Part shown: piece by piece, positions 1 to 7,359 of the stretch
Layout of the letters: every line of letters starts with the position of its first letter
How positions within the stretch are numbered: position 1 is the first letter of the stretch
Translations under genes and position numbers: made by a program
Notes under the pieces: generated by a model
Seen by the model: the letters and a program-made list of their open reading frames with translations, nothing else
What the model was told of the DNA's origin: nothing
Database searches by the model: none
NCBI GenBank assembly: GCA_036245525.1
Contig: BTPG01000004.1
Coordinates: forward strand, 228,594,709-228,658,708
Direction of reading: 5' to 3'
Origin: Semisulcospira habei
Taxonomy: Eukaryota > Mollusca > Gastropoda > Semisulcospiridae
DNA: 64,000 bases

Positions 1-1626
1 CCTCGGCCTGTCTGCTGAAACCTGAATCATCAACATTCTGATCCACATTTAGCAAATTACGAAAATAATCATACCACACGCGTGGTGAAATAACATCAGA
101 ACACAACTTCTTAACGCCAGTCAGAGACTTTATTTTTTGCCAAAATGTTCTTGAATTTGCATCGTTACATGCATCGTTGAGCTCATTCAAAACCCGTGCG
201 TTGTACCTTGTTTTGTTTTACACAACTTCTTAAATTCTTTCTTCATGTCAAGATACTTCCCTAAGTCGTCATGTGTGTTTGTGTGTCTGAACTGCTTCAA
301 CTGTATGTACTTGTTTTGTTTTGCTAACTCGCAGTCCGAGTCCCACCACGGCGGCTGTGCACGGGATTCACCACCTACCTTCTTACCTGACCTCATTTTG
401 TCAGCTGCCTTCTGAATGAATGCTACAAAACAGGCCGACCCTTCTTCTACACTCGAGTCAAGCGCTGACGAAAAGTGTTGAAATTGAGTCTCCTGATTAT
501 CTTCAATGTATGCCCAAAAGGACTCAGCGTAGTTTTCTTTCCAAACAAATTTAACCCCTTCCTCTAGTATTATATCATCATTTAAATCATCATCATCACA
601 TGAATAAACAGACTGAATAGAAGTAAACGTGGTTACAATGGGGAAATGGTCCGACTCGCACCTGTCTGCAACAAACATATCGGTCACTAGGTCAAACACG
701 GATTGAGAGCAAATACAGTAGTCCACCACACTTTTGCCTCTGTTGGCCACGCACGTAATTTCTCCCTCACTGTCACCTTTCGTTCTGCCATTGACAATAA
801 ACAAACAGTACTCTTGACATAGTTCTATCAGTTTCCGACCAAAACTGTTTACGCCAATATCTTTTGACCTCCGTGGGCTTTGTGGTACATCCTCTAGCAG
901 ATCTGTTAATTCCTGTAAAGGCTGCACGTGTGTATTATCATCAATAAAATCAGTATCAGACAGACCAGCGGTGCGGGCGTTAAAATCGCCACATAATAGC
1001 CAAGGCAGCTCGGGATGAGCACGTAACACTTGAGCCATGTAGTTTTCTAACACTTCAAAACCATCAACGTTATCTTCACCATATACAACAGAACGCTCTG
1101 GAGCCACATACACAAATGCTGCCAGAACATCAGATGCAGAGTTCAAAACAGACTTACCGATCTTTAGAAACACAATATCCTCAGCTGCCTGCATTAAACG
1201 CAACACATGACAGGCTATAGATTTATGTACACACACGGCCACACCCCCTTTCAACTTTTGTGTACGTGGTGAAAAAAACACCTGATACTCTGGAAAGGTA
1301 TCCTCTATAACATTTTGCTTACACGACCAGATCTCTGAAAATGCAAAAATTTGACACTTTTCACAGAACTGCTTAAAAGAAACACTTTTCAGCTTATTTA
1401 CAAGATCTTGGATATTCCATGCCATGATGCGAAACACAGAGCTACCACTTTCACCACTACCACTTTCATCATCACAGTGTGCTGGTGTGGGTTTGAGTGT
1501 GGGCACTTGAGTGTGTGTGTGTGCAGGTAAGTCGTCCTTTGAAGACACATGGTGAGGGCCCTGGGGGTCTAAATGAGGGACGGGCTGTCTTCTCCTGGTT
1601 GCTGGGTCAACATGCCGGCCTGCCCC
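1..1626 (-). pseudogene. LINE ORF2, endonuclease part (frameshifted, 3' part outside window)
   Basis: The endonuclease/exonuclease/phosphatase fold is recognisable: MAWNIQDL (catalytic Asn), FAFSEIW (catalytic Glu), LKGGVAVCVHKS, LLCGDFNART (Asp/Asn pair), SVVDYCICS and RCESDHFPIV (terminal Asp-His). The domain nicks target DNA to prime reverse transcription. The frame is continuous with ORF1 apart from one TGA at 1627-1629. The first ATG (1423-1425) falls inside the first beta strand, just before the catalytic Asn. A single-base frameshift near 205 breaks the frame, and beyond it the sequence still encodes the linker toward the reverse transcriptase. This copy therefore cannot make full ORF2. 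Confidence 0.8.
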
Positions 1627-2538
1627 TCATTTCTGCCCCCTGCGCTCCACTGGCCTCTGGGTAGCAGCGTCGTATGCGTGGGTCTTTCCCTCAACAACGA
1701 GGGAGTCGAAGCGGAGGAAGGCCTTCTTCCCCGCCTGCTTGGCCTCCTTGAGGAAGGGTAGCAGCTTGCGGCGCACGTCCCTCACCCGAGGGGTGAAGTC
1801 CTCAGAGATGTAGACCCGGGACCTGTTCTCCTTCAGCGTTCTGCGCTCAAACAGGATCCTCTCCTTGTCTTTGTACTTGTTGAAGCACACGATGATGGGG
1901 TGGGGCGCCTTGCCCCCCTTCAGACGATGGGCACGCTCCACCTCGATCTCCTCCTCTATGCCCATCTCGTCCTTCAACATTGACTTGACAGCTTTCTCAC
2001 AGTCCGCCCAAGTCTCTGAGCGCCCCTGGGGGTGGGGGATTCCGTGAAAGATCAGATTCTTGCGTCTGCTCCGCCCCTCCAAATCATCCAGCTTATCCTC
2101 CAGCTGCGTAACTTTCTCCTTCAACTCTTTGTTTTCTTTCATCACCGCAGTAAAGTCACTCTGAATTTTGTCCATCTGCTCCTGCATTGTAGCTTTCATA
2201 CTGTCCATCTTTTTGTCCATTACATTCAACATTTTAAACACATCCGCAATAGTCGGCTCAGACACTGCGTTTGTCTCACCCCTGGGCGACTGGTTGTCTT
2301 GGTTCCCCTGGCATGTCAAAAGAGTCTGTCGTTTCGGTGGGCCTGGGTTCGCTTCGACATCGCCGCACCGGAGCAGAAAGCCGACCAAAAACACGAGTAT
2401 GACTGCCACTGGTCCGCTGACACTGACAGTGCGGTAACGTAGGGCTGCCTTCCTCTGTGCTTTGCGTGCCATGAAGTTTTGAAAAGTCCAGTAAAAGGTA
2501 CCGCAAATGGCACGAAAAGCTACCGAACTGATCGGCAT
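1627..2538 (-). CDS. LINE ORF1: hydrophobic leader + 2A motif + coiled coil + RRM-like nucleic-acid chaperone
   Basis: The frame stays open upstream to a GTG, but the first ATG is at 2538 and gives about 303 residues. Residues 43-56 are strongly hydrophobic (VAVILVFLVGF) and lead directly into GDVEANPGP, a perfect match to the 2A/StopGo consensus DxExNPGP. A heptad-rich coiled coil follows (roughly residues 100-155, MDKKMDSMKATMQEQ onward). Next come an RRM-like segment (RRKNLIFHGIP, ERAHRLKGGK, IIVCFNKYKDKERIL) and a C-terminal domain (VYISEDFTPRVRDVRRKL). That order is the layout of L1 ORF1p, a trimeric RNA-binding chaperone. 2A would make the ribosome release the leader at the final glycine and resume at proline. 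It ends in TGA, after which ORF2 continues in the same frame. Confidence 0.85.
   Translation of the reverse strand: MPISSVAFRAICGTFYWTFQNFMARKAQRKAALRYRTVSVSGPVAVILVFLVGFLLRCGDVEANPGPPKRQTLLTCQGNQDNQSPRGETNAVSEPTIADVFKMLNVMDKKMDSMKATMQEQMDKIQSDFTAVMKENKELKEKVTQLEDKLDDLEGRSRRKNLIFHGIPHPQGRSETWADCEKAVKSMLKDEMGIEEEIEVERAHRLKGGKAPHPIIVCFNKYKDKERILFERRTLKENRSRVYISEDFTPRVRDVRRKLLPFLKEAKQAGKKAFLRFDSLVVEGKTHAYDAATQRPVERRGQK
2338..2364 (-). promoter_or_regulatory. 2A / StopGo translational recoding motif in LINE ORF1
   Basis: The nine codons read G-D-V-E-A-N-P-G-P. In 2A-bearing proteins the peptide bond between the last G and P is skipped by the ribosome. Here the motif sits immediately after a hydrophobic leader, so the leader could act as a signal sequence whenever skipping fails. 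The motif is seen; activity is inferred from the family rule. Confidence 0.85.
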
Positions 2539-2640
2539 GATGAGCTGAATCACCCTGTCGTTCTAAAGTCACTAATTAAGTAATTATGTTGCAAAATGCT
2601 AAAAATGTGCGGAGCCGCTCTTCTACTGTGACGTCGATCG

Positions 2641-2924
2641 TGAGCACAACTCACCTCCCTAGCCTGCTATGTGTCAACGTGTGTGTTTCAAGGTATACGA
2701 TTTTGTGAAACTTGAAACAGATTGAGTGAAATTAGTACTACATTCTGTACACTTGTGTGGCTTCTCGCCTGTGTGTGAGCGCAACTAGCACAACATTCTG
2801 TATACCTGCGTGCGTCAACATGTCTTTTAAAGTTATTATATTGCGCGAATATAGCACCACATTCTGTACATTTGTGGCTTCTGGCCTGTGTGTTTCAGCC
2901 TGTGTATATGCAAAGTAAATACTA
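2641..2924 (-). pseudogene. Decayed C2H2 zinc-finger units (far 3' end of the zinc-finger array)
   Basis: On the minus strand the sequence retains fragments of the same 84-base finger unit found in the adjacent exon (remnants of the THTGQKPHKCTECSA linker, for example at 2735-2770 and 2850-2900) with no open frame. The Tc1 relic separates these units from those at 3781-3911, so the array once ran continuously to about 2641. Confidence 0.6.
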
Positions 2925-3279
2925 ATGGTCAAAAGTTAAGGATCACTTTTTATCGCAGACGCACCAACACCACACAAAAACATAATATTTGGAGTCAATA
3001 CTTTGCTAATTTATTCAGTAACAATTTCATTCAAGTTTTGAGTAAATCAATACAACTTTATTGTCTGTTCGAGTCTGCACGACAAAAATTTGCCTTTTGG
3101 CTCGTCATAAAACAACAATACAAGACACGAAAAAACACTACAAAAAAAAATCCATGAAAATTGTCATTGCAGCAATCTATCACAAGCAATCTGTCACAAG
3201 ATGGGCGTAATGTTAAGTAGATCACATATCACGGCATTATAAACAAGAGTTCAAAATCGAGACAGCTCTATGATACAGA

Positions 3280-3780
3280 TCATATAATGGGTACTGTCCT
3301 AGGCCAATGCTCGCCCTGGCATCTCCAGACCATCACCCTGCCACCGTTGAACGACACGGTGAACCGTGACTCATCAGTAAACAGAACCTGAGTCCACTTC
3401 ATTCTGTTCCACCTCACATGTTGACGACACCAGGCAACCCAGGCTCTGCAATCAGCTGAAGTGAAGGGAATTCTCACTGCCGCTCTGCATGAAGCCAGGC
3501 CAATTTTGTGCAAAGAAGTACCCAACGGAGAAAGAAACACGCTTATTTATAGAAAATCGCAATTCAATTTTGTGCAGATGTCGGCAGACTGCGCTTCTGC
3601 TGACGTTAACGTTTGCAGCTTGCATCAGTTGACATCGCAGAGTGGTTGATGTGACAGTTCGGTCGTGCAGAGCCGCTACACAGAGGTATCTGTGCTCTCT
3701 TCTGCTGGTGCAGCACGGGGCGTCCTGAGCAGGGTGGTCGTTCTGCCCTTCCAGTTTCTTGGAATCGTGCCAGCAGCCTC
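3280..3780 (-). pseudogene. Tc1-like transposase pseudogene
   Basis: Recognisable pieces are an N-terminal segment ending in a GRP-type motif (RFQETGRAERPPCSGRP) and a core with WTQVLFTDESRF, which carries the second catalytic Asp of the DD34E triad, followed by VMVWRC. A DDE transposase cuts and pastes its own terminal repeats. The frame is broken by a 53-base insertion with an 11-base target duplication (3512-3564) and by other shifts. The C-terminus with the catalytic Glu is not seen. Confidence 0.75.
3512..3564 (-). mobile_element. 53-bp micro-insertion with 11-bp TSD inside the Tc1 transposase
   Basis: CAATTTTGTGC occurs at 3501-3511 and again at 3565-3575, exactly bracketing 53 foreign bases. 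The start of the insert (AAAGAAGTACCCAAC and the following bases) recurs at 61082 in a longer context. It is probably the extreme 3' end of a retroposon; strand assignment is uncertain. Confidence 0.6.
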
Positions 3781-3911
3781 TGTGTGTGTCAGCATGTGTA
3801 CTTTCCAGTTACTAGATTGAGTGAAACTAGCACATTCTGTACACTTGTGTGGCTTCTGTGTGTCAGCACGTTTTCAAAGAATAAGATTTTGTAAAACTAG
3901 CACTACTAGCA
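3781..3911 (-). pseudogene. Degenerate zinc-finger unit between the Tc1 relic and the intact array
   Basis: The sequence is homologous to the finger unit (ATTCTGTACACTTGTGTGGC recurs) but lacks an open frame. It lies directly beyond the stop of the zinc-finger exon, whose own last finger has already lost its Cys pair. Confidence 0.6.
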
Positions 3912-6505
3912 CTATGTGGCTTCTGGCCTGTGTGTGTCAGCATGTGTTTTCAAGATACCAGATTGAGTGAAACTAGAACTACGGCCTGTGTGTGTCACCA
4001 TGTGTCTTTTCAATTTTCCAGGTAAAGTAAAGCTGGCACTACACTCTGTACACTTGTGCGGCTTCTGGCCTGTGTGTATCAGCATGTGTTTTTTCAAGGT
4101 ACTAGATTGAGCGAAACTAGAACAACATTCTGTACACTTGTGCGGCTTCTGGCCTGTGTGTATCAGCATGTGTCTTTTCAAGTAAGAAGATGTAGTAAAA
4201 CTAGCACTACATTCTTTACACTTGTGTGACTTCTGGCCTGTGTGTGTCAGCATGTGTTTTTTCAAGGTAGTAGATTGAATGAAACTAGCACTACATTCTT
4301 TACACTTGTGTGGCTTCTGGCCTGTGTGTGTCAGCATGTGTCTTTTCAAGGTAGTAGATCGAATGAAACTAGCACTACATTCTGTACACTTGTGTGGCTT
4401 CTGGCCTGTGTGTATCAGCATGTGTTCTTTCAAAGTATAAGATTTTGCAAAACTAGCACTACATTCTGTACACTTGTGTGGCTTCTGGCCTGTGTGTGTC
4501 AGCATGTGTCTTTTCAAGGAAGTAGATTGAATGAAACTAGCACTACATTCTGTACACTTATGTGGCTTCTGGCCTGTGTGTATCATCATGTGTAATTTTA
4601 AGTAACTAGATGTAGTGTAACTAGCACTACATTCTGTACACTTGTGTGGCTTCTGGCCTGTGTGTGTCACCATGTGTCTTTTCAAGGTATCAGAAAAAGC
4701 AAAGCTGGCACTACATTCTGTACACCTATGCAGCTTCTGGCCTGTGTGTGTCAGCATGTGTCTTTTCAAACTACGAGATACAGCAAAGCTAGCACTACAC
4801 TCTGTACACTTATGTGGCTTCTGGCCTGTGTGTGTCAGCATGTGTCTTTTCAAGGAACTAGATAGAGCAAAGCTAGCACTACACTCTGTACACTTATGTG
4901 GCTTCTGGCCTGTGTGTGTCAGAATGTGTTTTTTCAAGCCATCAGATACAGCAAAGCTAGCACTGCACAATGTACACTTATGTGGTTTCTGGCCTGTGTG
5001 TGTCAGCATGTGTTTTTTCAAGTAACTAGATACAGCAAAGCTAGCACTACACTCTGTACACTTATGTGGCTTCTGGTCTGTGTGTGTCAGCATGTGTCTT
5101 TTCAAGTAACTAGATACAGCAAAGCTAACACTACACTCAGTACACTTATGTGGCTTCCGGTCTGTGTGTGTCAGCATGTGTCTTTTCAAGGTACCAGATA
5201 AAGCAAAGCTAGCACTACACTCTGTACACCTATGTGGCTTCTGGTCTGTGTGTGTCACCATGTGTCTTTTCAAGGAACTAGATGCAGCAAAGCTAGCACT
5301 ACACTCTGTACACCTATGTGGCTTCTGGCCTGTGTGAGTGCCACTGAAACCATCTTCTGTACATGTATGTGGCTTCTGGAAAGTTGCCCTACAGTGCCTA
5401 CAAAACCATGTTCTCCCACTTGGTGTATCTGCTGATGTCTGTACATCAATACATGCACTCTCAGCTGTAGTTGTCTTCTGATCTGTGGTAACAGTATGAG
5501 GCTTCTGCCCTGTGTGAGTAGACATGTGTTGCATCAACTGATTGGACAACTGGAAACATGCACCACACAACCCACATACAAATGGCATCTGACTCTCTTC
5601 AGCACTGGGACTTTCTGTGGTCAAGGGTTTTCGTTCCGTTGACAAAGTTCTACCGTCAAGATCTACAGATACACCCAAGTCACAGTCCATGTCACTGATA
5701 ACACCAAACACAGAGTTAGACTCTAGCTTGATGTCATGTTTAGCGTCACAGTTCATGTCACTGTAAACACCAGACACAGAGTTGAACTCTAGCTTGATGT
5801 CATGTTTAGTGTCAAAGTTTGCATCACTGTCAACACCAGACACAGAGTTAGAGTCTAGCTTGATGTCATGTTTAGTGTCATAGTCCATTTCACAGTAAAC
5901 ACTGGGCACAGAGTTAGACTCCAGCTTGATGGCATGTTTAGTGTCACAGTCCATGTCACTGTAAACACTGGGCACAGAGTTAGACAGTAGCTTGATGTCA
6001 GGTTCGAGATTACCCTCAGACTCTTTGCTGGTCCCAAGTTCAGCCAGACACCAGGTTTGACCTTGATACCTGGCTCCAGATTGACTTGTGGGTGTTGGGA
6101 CATGACCATCTCTCTCCATACCTGCAGTGTTGTCTGTGTCTTTACCAGTATTGTTGACTGTGTCTTCACCAGTAGTGTTGACTGTGTCTTCAACAGTAAT
6201 GTTGACTGTGTCATCACCAGTAGTGTTGACTGTGTCATCACCAGTAGTGTTGACTGTGTCTTCACCAGCCATGTTGACTGTGTCATCACCAGTAATGTTG
6301 ACTGTGTCTTCACCAGCCATGTTGACTGTGTCATCACCAGTAGTGTTGACTGTGTCATCACCAGTAGTGTTGACTGTGTCTTCACCAGCCATGTTTACTG
6401 TGTCTTCACCACCCATGTTGACTGTGTCATCACCAGTAGTTGGAAAGTCCCTGTGGTGTCCATCTGTCTCATAGTAAGCCAGTGGTGTTTCTGCTTCTTC
6501 CTCTT
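3912..6505 (-). CDS. Terminal exon of a C2H2 zinc-finger transcription-factor-like gene
   Basis: A splice acceptor (TTTATTTTCCCAG, cut before 6505, phase 1) precedes an open exon of about 860 residues. From the N-terminus it has an acidic patch, about thirteen 8-residue repeats of the type GEDTVNMA, and five 23-residue repeats centred on DIKLESNSV. One isolated finger (FVCGLCGACF...HMSTH) and a poor second one follow. Then come sixteen tandem fingers of the form C-x2-C-x12-H-x3-H with TGQKPHKC linkers, and a final finger without its Cys pair. Fingers this regular bind DNA in series. The frame can be read upstream to an ATG at 6572, but that part derives from a SINE and intron. A compatible first exon lies at 30752-30842. 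It could be a recent pseudogene, although the frame is intact for 2.6 kb. Confidence 0.75.
5655..6010 (-). repeat. 69-bp coding repeat (~5 units) carrying SUMO-consensus motifs
   Basis: Each unit encodes about 23 residues with a core DIKLESNSV followed by an acidic DMDCDTKH-like segment. IKLE fits the psi-K-x-E SUMO acceptor consensus in three units; the others read IKLL and IKLD. The unit length preserves frame. Confidence 0.85.
6130..6440 (-). repeat. 24-bp coding minisatellite (8-residue repeat, ~13 units) in the zinc-finger exon
   Basis: The unit alternates GTCATCACCAGTAGTGTTGA-like and GTCTTCACCAGCCATGTTGA-like versions. It encodes Gly-acidic-Asp-Thr-Val-Asn plus two variable residues. 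Unit length is a multiple of three, so copy-number change keeps the frame. Confidence 0.9.
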
Positions 6506-6538
6506 CTGGGAAAATAAACAGGACCATGGGTGTGAATA
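6506..6538 (-). other. Intron 3' end / splice acceptor of the zinc-finger exon
   Basis: On the minus strand a pyrimidine-rich tract ends in CAG (TGTTTATTTTCCCAG). The codon crossing the junction needs one base from the previous exon (phase 1). Confidence 0.55.
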
Positions 6539-6552
6539 TCGATGTACAGACA

Positions 6553-6896
6553 TTGATTGACTGATTGTACATTGCTTAACGTCCCGACAGCAACAAGGCT
6601 TTCTCAGGACGTGCCTGCACTGCTTGTGAAAAAAAAAAAAAATAAACAGAACATTGAATGTATGTCGCCAGCCGGTCAAATACATTAAATAAACTAACAC
6701 ATGGGGCCTAAATAAAGCTAAGACCATTTAGCAACACACATCCAATATCAAGAGCTACAGGCAGTGCAGACAGTAGGGAGAGCTTTAAAAAGGCAAATAC
6801 AGGTGAATGGACAAAGGGTAGGGCTGACCAGGGTGACCCTGGGAACTAAAAAATACCTAACCCCACCCAAGTCCCCCAGGGCAGACCCGGGTGGGG
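6553..6896 (-). mobile_element. SINE-like retroposon, (TCAA)n tail family, copy A
   Basis: A 14-base target duplication (TCGATGTACAGACA at 6539-6552 and 6897-6910) brackets the element. Read on the minus strand, it starts with GACCCCACCCGGGTCTGCCC and ends with a short TCAA-type tail. Two other copies occur at 46053-49369 (plus strand, split) and 55773-56161 (minus). No open frame and no convincing tRNA-type A/B boxes were found. This copy lacks an internal segment present in the other two (starting near 6828). Confidence 0.85.
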
Positions 6897-6910
6897 TCGA
6901 TGTACAGACA

Positions 6911-7191
6911 ATCGGATCAACTGACATCATGAGAATTTAACACAGAAAGAAGAAACCCCTCTAGACAGCACACATTCCTGTTTGTTCACAAAACACGCTT
7001 GTACCGGTGAGTGATACAAATTCTAGTAATGAAATGTTTCAGTTAACCACATGCCAGTGTGTTCCTCTCTCTTGTACACACACTTTGATGCTGACAAACT
7101 CACAAAACATAACGTGACCACCAGAGTTAGTTGATCATTAACCCTTACCATTCAGAATACACCAGTGTGTGAAATAAGTTTTGACTAAAAA
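6911..7191. other. No gene recognised; isolated minisatellite-like fragment
   Basis: The stretch holds no coding signal. Near 7120-7140 a short sequence (GAGTTAGTTGATCATTA) matches the main minisatellite unit, 220 bases before the array begins. Confidence 0.5.
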
Positions 7192-7261
7192 AGTTCAAGG
7201 GTAGTGCCAGAATAGCTTGGCGCCTAGAGGCGCCAAGCTATTCTGGCACTACCCTTGAACT
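7192..7261. repeat. Perfect palindrome P1 (33-bp arms, 4-base loop)
   Basis: The arm AGTTCAAGGGTAGTGCCAGA... at 7192-7224 is exactly complementary to 7229-7261. The same arm sequence recurs in the palindromes at 31415, 63031 and 63891. It looks like a foldback or MITE-type element. Confidence 0.9.
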
Positions 7262-7359
7262 AAAGCCATTGGTCTATATCCTTATCTGTAAGTATTATAA
7301 TCCAGCTTGCATATGGCATTTTCAAATTTGAAGCTTTTAGCCTCAGTATGATATGGGTT

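Larger units (their letters stand above)
1..2640 (-). mobile_element. 2A-carrying non-LTR retrotransposon (LINE), two ORFs, runs off the window edge
   Basis: On the minus strand an L1-ORF1p-like protein is followed by an apurinic-endonuclease-type ORF2. The reverse transcriptase lies beyond position 1. About 100 bases of presumed 5' UTR precede ORF1; the 5' edge is set where zinc-finger remnant sequence begins near 2641. ORF2 suffers a one-base frameshift near 205 (in a run of A and C), after which the coding frame continues in another register to the window edge. The clade is unresolved: the endonuclease resembles the CR1/L2/Rex1/Tx1 range, while ORF1 resembles L1 ORF1p. Coding layout is seen directly; clade is inference. 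Confidence 0.85.
2925..3780 (-). mobile_element. Tc1/mariner-like DNA transposon relic inserted in the zinc-finger array
   Basis: The left end (ATGGTCAAAAGTTAAGGATC) is a typical Tc1-type terminal inverted repeat next to a TA. Decayed transposase occupies 3280-3780. The right terminal repeat is missing: transposase sequence passes directly into zinc-finger-like sequence at 3781. The element is therefore truncated on that side. Confidence 0.7.

Noticed and set aside
4242..5435. Plus-strand Cys/Trp-rich frames over the zinc-finger array
   Set aside because: They are antisense shadows of the 84-base finger unit and have no independent support.
6057..6560. Plus-strand and alternative minus-strand frames over the 24-bp repeat
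   Set aside because: The 24-base unit keeps several frames open by period alone; only the frame continuous with the fingers is credible.
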